Below are positions 16,318-24,802 of a stretch of 53,418 bases of DNA, one piece after another; the first letter of the stretch is position 1; the number at the start of each line of letters is the position of its first letter. A program made the position numbers and the translations under genes. The notes under the pieces are model-generated. The model was not told the origin of the DNA, did no database searches, and worked only from the letters and a program-made list of their open reading frames with translations. Source of the DNA: Clostridia bacterium (GTDB taxonomy: Bacteria; Bacillota; Clostridia; Christensenellales; Aristaeellaceae); assembly GCA_017481825.1 (NCBI GenBank), contig JAFUOR010000054.1, positions 1-53,418 on the forward strand. Direction: 5' to 3'.

Positions 16318-17217
16318 ATGCGCTTCCTGTTGGTTACGGGATTGAGTGGTGCGGGCAAGACGGCGGTCAACCGCAGCCTGGAGGATATGGGCGCATTCTG
16401 CGTCGATAATCTGCCGCCCACGATGATGTTCCAGATGATGGAGGCCTTTGAGCAGTCCAACATGCGCTGCCCGCTGGTGGCGATGGCGGTGGACGTGCGC
16501 AGCGCCGAGCTGTTTGACGCCAAGGCGGTCAGCGATCTGATCAGCGAAACGCGCGAGCTGGGCTATAACATCGAGTGCCTGTTCCTGGAGGCCAGTGACG
16601 AGGCACTTCTCAGCCGCTACAAGGAGACGCGCCGCGATCATCCGCTGGCCCGTAACAGTGTGACGCTGCCTGAGGCTATCCAGCAGGAGCGAGGCATCAT
16701 GCAGCCCCTGCGTGAGACGGCCAATCACATTATCGATACCACGACCCTGAGGCCCCGCGAACTGAAGCAGCTGCTCAGCACCATTGTGACGGGTGAGAGC
16801 AGAAGCGCTGCGCTGCGCGTGGAGATGTCATCCTTTGGCTTTAAGCGCGGCTTGCCCCGCCAGGCGGATCTGGTCTACGATGTGCGTTTCCTGCCCAACC
16901 CCTTCTACATTGAAGGCCTGGGCAGCCACACCGGCCTTGACGCCGATGTCCGGGCGTTCGTGATCGACAATCCGGTCACGCAGGAGTTCCTTCAAAAGGT
17001 GGAGGATCTGCTGGCCTTCTTGCTGCCTCATTATCAGGAGGAGGGCAAGAACCGCCTGTCCATCGCTATCGGCTGTACGGGCGGCGCCCATCGCAGCGTT
17101 GCCATCACGGAGCATCTGGCAGCTTTCCTGAAGGAGAAAGGCTATCAGGTGAGCGTCGATCACCGCGACCTGGCGCTGGAGCAGGCCCATTGGAAAACCA
17201 GCGCGGAGGCAAAGTAA
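16318..17217 (+). CDS. rapZ: RapZ/YvcJ family nucleotide-binding protein
   Basis: A 299-residue P-loop protein. Walker A GLSGAGKT is at 8-15. DMGAFCVDNLPP and the C-terminal IAIGCTGGAHRSVA are family signatures. RapZ in E. coli controls glmS through small RNAs by binding GlcN6P; YvcJ in Bacillus hydrolyses GTP and affects competence. ATG 16318 follows AAGGAGAG. In Bacillota the usual order is yvcJ-yvcK-whiA(yvcL)-crh; here whiA follows rapZ by zero bases, so yvcK is absent from the cluster. Being behind murB fits a link with cell-wall amino-sugar supply. Confidence 0.93.
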   Translation: MRFLLVTGLSGAGKTAVNRSLEDMGAFCVDNLPPTMMFQMMEAFEQSNMRCPLVAMAVDVRSAELFDAKAVSDLISETRELGYNIECLFLEASDEALLSRYKETRRDHPLARNSVTLPEAIQQERGIMQPLRETANHIIDTTTLRPRELKQLLSTIVTGESRSAALRVEMSSFGFKRGLPRQADLVYDVRFLPNPFYIEGLGSHTGLDADVRAFVIDNPVTQEFLQKVEDLLAFLLPHYQEEGKNRLSIAIGCTGGAHRSVAITEHLAAFLKEKGYQVSVDHRDLALEQAHWKTSAEAK

Positions 17218-18204
17218 ATGTCGTTTTCATTCGATGTCAAGGACGAGCTGTGCCGCTTGCCACTGGGTAAGAACTGCTGCATGCTGTCGGAGCTCACGGC
17301 GCTGTATCGCACCAGCGGCAGTTTGTCCTTCCATGGCTTTGGGCGCGTACAGGTGCAGTATCGTGTGGAGAATGCGGCGCTGGCCAGGCGGATTTTCCGT
17401 TTGCTGCGTGCAAGGCTCAATATTACGCCGCGACTCCACTATGTGCAGCACGCGCGCTTGGGCGGCCAGCGCACCTGCGTGCTGACCATCGGCGATGAGG
17501 ACAGCCAGAAGCTGATGCTCGCCCTGCACATGATCGATCAGGATGAGGATGGCAGCATCCGCTACCGCCGCACCACGGTGCGCCATCCCATGACGCGCCG
17601 CTGCTGCCGGAGCGCCTATCTCCGCGCGGCGTTTCTGGGTTCCGGCACCATGACCAGCCCGGATAAGGATTATCATTTTGAATTATCCACGACCGATCAA
17701 AGCATGATCAAGGAACTCAGCCGCCTGCTTGAAAAGTGCGAACTGCCGGTGAATACCTACCAGCGCAAAGGGCAGACGGTGATCTACCTTAAGGGCGCCC
17801 AGCAGATCAGCGATACGCTGGCGCTCATGGGCGCATCCAACAGCGTGTTTGCCATGGAGGATGTGCGCATCCGCAAGCAGGCCCGCGGCGCGGCGAACCG
17901 TGCCATCAACTGCGACGAGCACAATTCCGAGCGCATGCTCAACGCAGCGGACACGCAGGTGCAGGCCATCCGTCGGCTGGTGATTGAGAAGGGCCTGCGC
18001 TCGCTGCCTCCTGCACTGCAGGAGATTGCTCAGCTGCGACTGGATAATACGGACCTGTCCCTGACGGAACTGGGGCAGCTGCATGAGCCGCCGCTGTCCA
18101 AATCCGCTGTCAACCACCGTATGCGCCGCCTCATGGAGATTGTCAGACAGCTTGAGGCGGAGATATCTACTGATGCGACCGATACACAGGAGGAATCATT
18201 ATGA
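17218..18204 (+). CDS. whiA: DNA-binding protein WhiA
   Basis: A 328-residue WhiA. The N-terminal half is a degenerate LAGLIDADG homing-endonuclease fold (SAYLRAAFLGSGTM at about 126-139) that has lost nuclease function in the family. The C-terminal helix-turn-helix is LSLTELGQLHEPPLSKSAVNHRMRRL. WhiA affects sporulation in Streptomyces, and cell division and chromosome segregation in Bacillus. The ATG directly follows the rapZ stop, with GGAGG inside the end of rapZ, and the stop overlaps the next start (ATGA), so the three genes are translationally coupled. Confidence 0.95.
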   Translation: MSFSFDVKDELCRLPLGKNCCMLSELTALYRTSGSLSFHGFGRVQVQYRVENAALARRIFRLLRARLNITPRLHYVQHARLGGQRTCVLTIGDEDSQKLMLALHMIDQDEDGSIRYRRTTVRHPMTRRCCRSAYLRAAFLGSGTMTSPDKDYHFELSTTDQSMIKELSRLLEKCELPVNTYQRKGQTVIYLKGAQQISDTLALMGASNSVFAMEDVRIRKQARGAANRAINCDEHNSERMLNAADTQVQAIRRLVIEKGLRSLPPALQEIAQLRLDNTDLSLTELGQLHEPPLSKSAVNHRMRRLMEIVRQLEAEISTDATDTQEESL

Positions 18205-18449
18205 TTCGCATGCCGATCACCTTTCCCGACGGTCAGCCGCTGAACCGCGCCATGGCAGCGGAGGTCGTGCAGACGGCCAGCCGCTTTGAGTCCCGTGTGA
18301 TGATCTCCCATGAGCAGAAGCTCGTCAATGCCAAGTCCATGCTGGGCCTGCTGAGCCTGAGCGTGGATGACCAGAAGGGCATGATGCTCCTGGCAGAGGG
18401 CCCCGACGAAGCCGCGGCGGCGGACGCTGTGGCAGCGCTGCTGAAATAA
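18201..18449 (+). CDS. crh: HPr-like protein lacking the catalytic histidine (Crh type)
   Basis: An 82-residue HPr fold. HPr normally has GIHARPA with phosphorylated His15; here residues 13-18 read PLNRAM, so position 15 is Asn and Arg17 is Ala. PEP-dependent phosphotransfer should be impossible. The regulatory site is kept: KSMLG with Ser46, the target of HPr kinase. This matches Bacillus Crh, which has Gln15 and serves as a CcpA co-repressor and partner of metabolic enzymes. Position next to whiA is also that of crh. It overlaps whiA by 4 bases, with AGGAGG upstream. Three stem-loops follow. Confidence 0.88.
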   Translation: MIRMPITFPDGQPLNRAMAAEVVQTASRFESRVMISHEQKLVNAKSMLGLLSLSVDDQKGMMLLAEGPDEAAAADAVAALLK

Positions 18450-18468
18450 GCGGATGCGTTTTTGCAAG

Positions 18469-18490
18469 GCCCTCCTGTGGAGGGCTTGTT
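18469..18490 (+). terminator. Terminator after crh
   Basis: GCCCTCC (18469-18475) pairs with GGAGGGC (18479-18485), then TTGTT. The T-run is imperfect. A second stem GTGTGCCC/GGGCACAC (18494-18501, 18512-18519) follows. Confidence 0.65.
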
Positions 18491-18541
18491 GGGGTGTGCC
18501 CGTAAGGTGCAGGGCACACGGAATATCATGGCAGAAAAGTC

Positions 18542-18574
18542 AATGCACGTCCCATCAATGGGACGTGCATTTTT
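18542..18574. terminator. Bidirectional terminator between crh and the GH10-GH43 gene
   Basis: A 13-bp perfect stem (18543-18555 with 18558-18570) followed by TTTT on the plus strand and a T-rich tail on the minus strand (complement of AAAAGT). It serves both convergent units. Confidence 0.88.
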
Positions 18575-18583
18575 GTTGCGTCG

Positions 18584-21088
18584 TTATTTGCTGAAGCAAT
18601 ACCAGCTTACGCGCATGGCAGGGGCGCTGAACAGCAGGAACACGCTGTGCTGTCCTGTGATGACTTCTGCCAGATCGAGAGTGATCTCCTGGCCTGCATA
18701 GCACTTCTCCAGCGCCAGCACGGCGGAGGGAGCGGCGTTTACATCATCCAGCAGAATGGACACCGTGGCCGGGCAGGGGGAGGCGTAGCGCAGGGTGAGT
18801 TTTGCAGCGCCATCGGCGCCAAAGTCCACGCCGGACAGCATCACCCAGCTCTGCGCCACCTGCGTGTACAGCACGGGGCCGTGCTTGCCGGGATGCACCG
18901 TTACGCCTGCCAGCGTGGCCGCTGTGGCCCCAGGGATGACCTCATAGGGATTCAGTGCCTTGACTTGTGTAACGCCCGTGCGGGTACCTTGGGTGAGGGC
19001 AATGCAGCCATCAGGGGAGACGTCCATGCGATCGATGAAGGTTGCACGGTAGCCGCTGCCAAGGCCGATGGTGCGTTCAAGGGTCTGGGTGTGGTAGGCA
19101 ATGTACCACTGGCCCTGGAATTCAAACATGCAGTGATGGTTGTTGCCGCCCACACCGAAATAGTCGGCAGGATTTTTCAGCACGCGGTCAGCATAGGTGA
19201 AGGGGCCAAGGGGCTGATCCGCTATCATGGTGCAGATTTCGCCATTGCGGAAGGGTACGGGCGCATCCTCCGGCACGGAGAAATTTGTGCAGTAGGAGTA
19301 GACATATTTGCCGCCAACCTTGATGATGCCACTGTCCTCAAAGAGATAGGGCGGGCAGATGGGTTGGGGCTCGCCAAGGAGGGAGATCATGTCAGCGCCC
19401 AGCTCCACGCAACGTGCGGTGCCGGGATCGGCAGCCTTGCCCTCGGGGACGCCGCCTCCCACGTAGAGGTAGGCGCGGTCATCGTCATCCACCAGGACGG
19501 CGGGGTCAAAGAGCCAGGTCACATCGGCGCAGTTGGGGGTGGCGCGATTGATGAGCGCATGGCCCAACGGATCGTGGAAGGGGCCGGTGGGGCTGTCTGC
19601 CTCCAGAACGCCGATGCCATTGCCGCTGTCGGCAAAATACAGGAAGAACTTCTCCTTGCCGCCGATGGTCTTGTGGGCGGCAGCAGGCGCCCAGGAATTC
19701 CGTGCCCACTTGGCTGCGCCCCAGGGGCCGGCGGCGGGGATATCGCCGTGATCCGTCCAGTTCACCAGATCGGCGGAGGAGATGCAGCGCAGCTTGCTGA
19801 TGGAGCCGTAATGGTTTGGGCCTACGCTGCCATCGTCCTTGTACTCGTAGAAATCACCGGTCATGTACAGGTAGACGCGGCCATCATAGGGCATAGCCCA
19901 GGGATCCGCGCCAAAGCGCTGCGTCATGACGGGGTTGTGCTCGCCGATGGGCTTGTAGGGCGCTTCCGGCGGGAGCGTCGTGGGCAGATCGACATCATCC
20001 ATCGTGGCGGGGATGGCCTCATCCAGCATGGTGCCAAAGAAGGCTGCCTTGGGTCGCAGCATGCCGTCGAAGAAGAGCGGGTACGTCGGTCCATTCCAGC
20101 CCATGAGCCAGCTGTGATCGTCCGCCAGACCCCACATGGTGATGCTGTCGATATCGACGCCCTTGCGGCGCAGACGGCGCATCATGGCGAAATAGTCGCG
20201 ATAGCGCACGGCCAGCTTCATCTGTGTAGCAGGGTCGGCAGAACCCACGCGGACATCTGTCTCTGTGGCCTGAATGGTCAGACCGAGCGCGGCAAAATCG
20301 TAGACCGCCTGCTCGTAATCGCCAAAGTTCGGGTAGTCCAGGCCGATGTGCGTCTGGAAGCCGATGCCGTCGATCAATCCCTCGTCGTTCAGGCGCTTTG
20401 CCAGATTGTAGATCGCCTGTGTCTTGTTGGGCATGGCAACGTTGAAGTCGTTGTAGTAGAGCTTCTGTCCCTCGGCTTGGTGCTTGCGGGCTGCGCGGAA
20501 GGCCAGTGTCACGAAATCCTCGCCGAGGAGCTCGTACCACAGGCTCTTGGTGCGGAAGAGGTTCGGCGCCTGATGATCAGGCTCAATGGCCTCGTTGACC
20601 ACGTCCCAGGCATAAACGAGGTTCGGCCAGGCGGTGTTGATGTGATCCATGGTGTCCGCGATGCTGTTTTCCATACGGGCGATCATCGTTTCGCGGCTGC
20701 ACAGGGGCGCATCCGGCGCATCTGACCAGCCCTGGGTGAAGAACCAGCGAGGGGTCTGGTTGTGCCATACAAGGGTGTGGAAGCGCACGGGGATGCTGTT
20801 TTTGCGGGCATATGCCAGCAGCGGCTCGGCAGGGGCGAAGTTGAATAGCGCGCGGGTCTCGCTGCCGGAAGCAAGCGTTGCGGCGCGATCCAGCAAAGCC
20901 TCGGGCTTCATGACATTCTCAGCGGTGAGGGAGTTGAAGTGCTTGCGCACAGCGCCATCGCACTCCGGGCGGAAAAGCCAGTGCGGTGCAACTGCCACAC
21001 CGATGCGGAAATCTTCCTTGTAGAAATCCTTGAGGGAGGGGATGAGATCGACGCGCCCTGTGGCGAGATAGTCCTGATAGGCAGACAT
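18584..21088 (-). CDS. Bifunctional GH10 endo-xylanase - GH43 glycosidase with C-terminal CBM-like domain
   Basis: An 834-residue fusion. GH10 occupies about 20-360: TAENVMKPE (55-63), HTLVWHNQTPRWF (104-116), acid/base Glu166 in WDVVNEA and nucleophile Glu276 in ATETDV. GH43 occupies about 380-715: HNPVM, catalytic Asp395 in GADPW, DPAVLVDDD, and the likely acid Glu in LFEDSGI. A beta-sandwich tail (about 720-834) resembles CBM6. GH10 cuts beta-1,4-xylan chains; GH43 removes xylose or arabinose. There is no signal peptide or lipobox (MSAYQDYLATG...), so the enzyme is probably cytoplasmic and acts on imported oligosaccharides. AAGGAGG supports the start. A terminator separates it from the transporter operon upstream. 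Confidence 0.9.
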   Translation of the reverse strand: MSAYQDYLATGRVDLIPSLKDFYKEDFRIGVAVAPHWLFRPECDGAVRKHFNSLTAENVMKPEALLDRAATLASGSETRALFNFAPAEPLLAYARKNSIPVRFHTLVWHNQTPRWFFTQGWSDAPDAPLCSRETMIARMENSIADTMDHINTAWPNLVYAWDVVNEAIEPDHQAPNLFRTKSLWYELLGEDFVTLAFRAARKHQAEGQKLYYNDFNVAMPNKTQAIYNLAKRLNDEGLIDGIGFQTHIGLDYPNFGDYEQAVYDFAALGLTIQATETDVRVGSADPATQMKLAVRYRDYFAMMRRLRRKGVDIDSITMWGLADDHSWLMGWNGPTYPLFFDGMLRPKAAFFGTMLDEAIPATMDDVDLPTTLPPEAPYKPIGEHNPVMTQRFGADPWAMPYDGRVYLYMTGDFYEYKDDGSVGPNHYGSISKLRCISSADLVNWTDHGDIPAAGPWGAAKWARNSWAPAAAHKTIGGKEKFFLYFADSGNGIGVLEADSPTGPFHDPLGHALINRATPNCADVTWLFDPAVLVDDDDRAYLYVGGGVPEGKAADPGTARCVELGADMISLLGEPQPICPPYLFEDSGIIKVGGKYVYSYCTNFSVPEDAPVPFRNGEICTMIADQPLGPFTYADRVLKNPADYFGVGGNNHHCMFEFQGQWYIAYHTQTLERTIGLGSGYRATFIDRMDVSPDGCIALTQGTRTGVTQVKALNPYEVIPGATAATLAGVTVHPGKHGPVLYTQVAQSWVMLSGVDFGADGAAKLTLRYASPCPATVSILLDDVNAAPSAVLALEKCYAGQEITLDLAEVITGQHSVFLLFSAPAMRVSWYCFSK

Positions 21089-21171
21089 GAAGCATCCTCC
21101 TTTGAGATGAAAATCGTGCGTTTACGGAATATTTCTGTACGCAAAACACGTTTTTGCCGCGTTCTGGGTAC

Positions 21172-21204
21172 AAAAAGGGCGGGACAGCGAGCGCCATCCC
21201 GCCC
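21172..21204 (-). terminator. Terminator between solute-binding protein and GH10-GH43 genes
   Basis: On the minus strand GGGCGGGA (21204-21197) pairs with TCCCGCCC (21184-21177), followed by TTTTT (21176-21172). It either ends the transporter operon or attenuates read-through into the glycosidase gene. Confidence 0.85.
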
Positions 21205-21236
21205 ATGGGGTTACTTGGCCGATTCAGCCGGACAAA

Positions 21237-22622
21237 TTACTTGTTGGCTTCGTCGATGTAGGCCTGCCAGGTGCCGCGCATGGCCTCAGCCTGCTCCGCG
21301 GGGGTCGCAGCTTTGGCATACACGTCGTAGAGGTAATCGTTGCCCAGGTCATAGCCCTGCACGACGGACACGTACCAGGGAGCCTGCGTGGTGGAGTCGA
21401 ACATCATCATGTTGATGGTCTCGTCCACAGCGCGATCGTCGCGGTACTTGGTATAGTAGCCGTTCTTCCAATCTTCATCGCCGTCGTAGCCGGGAGTGTC
21501 GTTGGTGAACAGGTTGTAGGCGAAGGCGATCTTCCAGGCGCGATCAGCGTCATAGTTGGCGGGGATGACGGAGATGTTGTCGGTGGGAGCCCACTGATAC
21601 TGGGTGGCCTGGGGGCCCTTGGGGAACATCACGAAACCGTAGTCGTCTTCCATGTTGGCCAGAGAACCGGAGAAATACTCCTCGTGGCACTGGATGGCAA
21701 CTTCGCCGTTGATGAAGGCAGACTCGAAGTAGTTCCACTCGGCGCCTTCGGGAGCGGCCATCTCGTACTTGTTCAGCAGGTCAACGACCCAGTTCACAGC
21801 TTCCAGGGTGGCGTCGGACTCGGCAGCGTTGTAGTAATTGCCGTTCTCGTCAACCAGCACGAAGCCGGACATGTTGGAGGTCACAGCCGCGGGGATGATG
21901 TGGGAGGAGAAGGACATCATGGCGTAGCGGTCAATGATGCCGTCGTTATCGGTGTCACGATGCAGCTTGGCCAGCAGCTCTTCGAAAGCAGCCCAGGTCC
22001 AGGTGCCGTCGGCCTGCATGTCATAGATGGACTCGGGGTCAACACCGGCCTCAGCCAGCAGGCGCTTGTTGAAGAAGATGCCCTTACGAGCCTCGGTGGT
22101 GCCGGGGCGCACGCCGTAGACGGAATCGCCCACGGTCATCAGGGTGCTGGTCATGTCGAACCACTTGTCGTCGGTCAGGTCGATGCAGTCCAGCTTGGCC
22201 CAGTCATAGAACAGGCCAGCAGCCATGGGGGCAGCCTGCACGCCGTCACGCAGGATCCAAACATAGTTCTCTTCGGAACCGGTGGTGGCGATGTTGGTGA
22301 AGTCCGTGGGGGAGTCGCTCCAGGTGGTAGCGGCAACGTTCTTGATCGTGAAGTTGTAGGTCTCCTCGATCCACAGACGATACTCCTCAGTCGCTTCGGC
22401 AGCAGCGGTTTCGGCATTGCCGATGTTGTCGTGCCAGTCGCTGGACCACCAGTCAGCGATGGTGATGACCATGCCGCCCAGGTCGTAGGGCTTGCCGGTC
22501 GCGGGGTCGATCTGGATCTCAACGCCGTACTCTTCGTAGGGGTTCTCGATGTCCTCGGCCATCGCGGGAACGCAGGCCAGCAGCATCATCAGAGCCAGGA
22601 TCATTGCCAGGGTCTTCTTCAT
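21237..22622 (-). CDS. Extracellular sugar-binding protein of an ABC transporter
   Basis: A 461-residue family 1 solute-binding protein. The signal peptide is MKKTLAMILALMMLLACVPAMAED; it contains LLAC, so it may be a lipoprotein, or be cut after AMA. The mature part has the SBP_bac_1 pattern, with ITIADWWSSDWHD near the start and FNKRLLAEAGVDPESIYD in the ligand hinge region. It delivers oligosaccharide to the two permeases encoded just upstream (22771-24802). AAGGAGG lies before the ATG. The 148-base gap before it holds a stem-loop, which may raise its expression relative to the permeases. Confidence 0.92.
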   Translation of the reverse strand: MKKTLAMILALMMLLACVPAMAEDIENPYEEYGVEIQIDPATGKPYDLGGMVITIADWWSSDWHDNIGNAETAAAEATEEYRLWIEETYNFTIKNVAATTWSDSPTDFTNIATTGSEENYVWILRDGVQAAPMAAGLFYDWAKLDCIDLTDDKWFDMTSTLMTVGDSVYGVRPGTTEARKGIFFNKRLLAEAGVDPESIYDMQADGTWTWAAFEELLAKLHRDTDNDGIIDRYAMMSFSSHIIPAAVTSNMSGFVLVDENGNYYNAAESDATLEAVNWVVDLLNKYEMAAPEGAEWNYFESAFINGEVAIQCHEEYFSGSLANMEDDYGFVMFPKGPQATQYQWAPTDNISVIPANYDADRAWKIAFAYNLFTNDTPGYDGDEDWKNGYYTKYRDDRAVDETINMMMFDSTTQAPWYVSVVQGYDLGNDYLYDVYAKAATPAEQAEAMRGTWQAYIDEANK

Positions 22623-22687
22623 GGGTAAACCTCCTTTTTATTTTTCTAAGCTCCTTTTACAAAGAGCCAAGAATCAATGAATGGGGT

Positions 22688-22729
22688 GGGGATGGGAACG
22701 CCTGATATGCTGTAATATTCGCCATCCCC
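22688..22729 (-). other. Intercistronic stem-loop before the 461-residue binding protein gene
   Basis: GGGGATGG (22688-22695) pairs with CCATCCCC (22722-22729) around a 26-base loop, with no T-run. Such structures before binding-protein genes commonly protect the abundant binding-protein message; here this is inference. Confidence 0.5.
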
Positions 22730-22770
22730 GGGGGAAATCCTTTTTAGTGTAAGGACTTTCGGGTAAGAGA

Positions 22771-23826
22771 TTACTTCAGGCCCGTGGAGGAGATGGACTC
22801 CACAAAGCCCTTCTGCGCAAACAGGTAGAGCACCAGCAGCGGCGCGATGACCATCAGCGTACCGGTGGAAACGTACTGCTGCTTGTGGCCCATGGTGGCG
22901 ACCTGACCAAAGCCTTCAAGGGATTCGATGTACTTGCTCAGTGCATCCGCAATGCCGGAGAGGCGCATGCTCAGCATGGGCAGGGAGGAATCCTTGATGA
23001 ACATCTTGGTGTAGAAGGTATCCGTCCACTGCCACACGAAGGCGAACAGGAAGCAGGACACCAGAATCGGCAGCGCATCGGGCAGGATGACCTTGTAGAA
23101 GGTCTTGAAGGTGGAGCAGCCATCCACGTAGGCGGCCTCCTCCAGGGACTTGGGGATACCGGCGAAGAACTGGCGGATCATGTAGATGTACAGACCGTTC
23201 TTCAAGCCCATGCAGGTCGCGGACATGGCGAAGTAGGGCACCGGCACGCTGATGACGCCCAGGTTAAGGTAATAGGCCTTGCTCAGCAGATTGATCTCGT
23301 TGCCGCCGTTGAACAGCCCCACGATGCCCATTGGGTTAAAATGGGAGAAGGACAGATGCAGCGCGGTGGAGATCGTCTGCGGCGGGATGATGACGGTGAG
23401 GATGATCGCAAAGAACCACAGCTTCTTGCCGGGGAATTCAAAGCGGGCGAAGCCATAGCCCACCAGGCAGCTGGCAGCCACCTGCAGCAGCGACACCAGC
23501 AGGGACACGGTAAAGGTGTTCTTGAAGGCGGCTGCGTAGTTGAGCAGCTGGGGGAGGGCGGCGGTCTCGTAATTCTCCGTCGTCAGGTGGCGGGGGATGG
23601 AGATGATGGTGGAATCATACAGATCCTGCTCTTCCATGAAGGATACGGATATCTTGGACAGAATGGGCTGCACGATCATGAAGCACAGGCCGAACAGCAG
23701 CAGGAAGCGGATGAATTTGTACGCCTTGTTGCCGACGGTCTTCTTGAACAGATAGCCGCCGGACTTCCGGTTGCGCTCCCAGAAGCTTTCGGAGGGCTTT
23801 GCGTGCGCGACGATCTTCTTACTCAT
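22771..23826 (-). CDS. Carbohydrate ABC transporter permease, MalG type
   Basis: A 351-residue inner-membrane permease with six membrane segments. The EAA loop that docks the ATPase is EEAAYVDGCSTFKTFYKVILP. The N-terminal cytosolic extension (about 40 residues) is longer than usual for MalG. Its start overlaps the end of the preceding permease gene by 8 bases, so the two are translationally coupled and form a heterodimer by analogy with MalFG. No ATPase is encoded in the window; a shared MsmX-type ATPase is likely. Confidence 0.93.
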   Translation of the reverse strand: MSKKIVAHAKPSESFWERNRKSGGYLFKKTVGNKAYKFIRFLLLFGLCFMIVQPILSKISVSFMEEQDLYDSTIISIPRHLTTENYETAALPQLLNYAAAFKNTFTVSLLVSLLQVAASCLVGYGFARFEFPGKKLWFFAIILTVIIPPQTISTALHLSFSHFNPMGIVGLFNGGNEINLLSKAYYLNLGVISVPVPYFAMSATCMGLKNGLYIYMIRQFFAGIPKSLEEAAYVDGCSTFKTFYKVILPDALPILVSCFLFAFVWQWTDTFYTKMFIKDSSLPMLSMRLSGIADALSKYIESLEGFGQVATMGHKQQYVSTGTLMVIAPLLVLYLFAQKGFVESISSTGLK

Positions 23827-24802
23827 CGGAACTTACCACTCCCTTCGAAAGAATCACAGAGCACAGGCCGATCATCACCAGGGTGATGGCGAAGTAGATC
23901 CAGTTCATGGCGGCCACACGGTCGTAGTTGAAGTTAAGCAGCGCGTCGTCCAGCAGATCGGAGAGGTCGCCGCTCATCTTGGTGTAGAAGTCGACGATGG
24001 TGTAGATGATGTTGACGATCAGCAGGGGAGAAACCATGGGGAAGGTGATCATCCAGAAGGCCTCCCACTTGGTGCAGCCCTCCACGTCCGCTGCCTCGTA
24101 GAGGGAAGCGGGCACATTCTGGAGGCCGCTGAGGAACACGACGATCTGGATGCCGGAGCCCATGACGATGTCGTACACCTCTGCGATCAGCTCAAACACC
24201 ACGTCCAGCACATTGCCGCCCAGGCCGGTCAGACGGAGGATTTCCATCATCGAGTCGGTCACGGTGAAGGGCGTCTGCTCGCTGATCAGATCCTGCATAC
24301 CCTGCATGAGGGTGTTGTCCGTTTCCAGATTGACCAGCACGCCGCTGGAGAGGATGACGGGCAGGAAGAAGATGGCGCGGACAAAGGCACGGCCCTTGAA
24401 TTCCTGGTTGAGCAGGATGGCAATCACGAAGGACACCACAATGATGGCGATGGTGTGGGTGCCGATTTTGGTGATTTCCTCCAGCAGGTACTGATTAAAC
24501 TTGGGATCGACGGTCAGGGCGTACTTGTAGTTGTCCAGGCCCAGCAAGTCAATGACCGCAGCGATGAAGCCGCTTTCATTCACCACGCCGAGGAAAGTGG
24601 TGCCCTCCGTCATGCCAAAGTAGGAGACCATGTGGAAGCCGGTGGAGCTGATGGTTTCAGAGTTGACCTTGCTGAAGGACATCTGCAGCGACATCAGCAG
24701 GGGAGACACCATGAACGCCACAAAGCCGATGACGAACGGCAGGATGAACAGATAGCCGGAGATGGATCGCTTTGCCCTCATGGACAGATGCCTGCGGCTC
24801 AT
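23819..24802 (-). CDS. Carbohydrate ABC transporter permease, MalF/LplB type
   Basis: A 327-residue permease. It begins MSRRHLSMRAKRSISGYLFILPFVIGF, with a first span typical of LplB/UgpA-like proteins. The EAA loop is LYEAADVEGCTKWEAFWMITFP. A large periplasmic-side loop lies between the first and second spans, as in MalF relatives. It overlaps the DUF5696 gene by 4 bases (ATGA) and the next permease gene by 8. Confidence 0.93.
   Translation of the reverse strand: MSRRHLSMRAKRSISGYLFILPFVIGFVAFMVSPLLMSLQMSFSKVNSETISSTGFHMVSYFGMTEGTTFLGVVNESGFIAAVIDLLGLDNYKYALTVDPKFNQYLLEEITKIGTHTIAIIVVSFVIAILLNQEFKGRAFVRAIFFLPVILSSGVLVNLETDNTLMQGMQDLISEQTPFTVTDSMMEILRLTGLGGNVLDVVFELIAEVYDIVMGSGIQIVVFLSGLQNVPASLYEAADVEGCTKWEAFWMITFPMVSPLLIVNIIYTIVDFYTKMSGDLSDLLDDALLNFNYDRVAAMNWIYFAITLVMIGLCSVILSKGVVSSDE

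Noticed and set aside
17215-17220. Possible missed yvcK gene between rapZ and whiA
   Set aside because: The stop of rapZ and the start of whiA are adjacent, so no gene can fit.
18647-20725. 692-residue plus-strand open frame
   Set aside because: Antisense to the GH10-GH43 gene, whose catalytic motifs are unambiguous.
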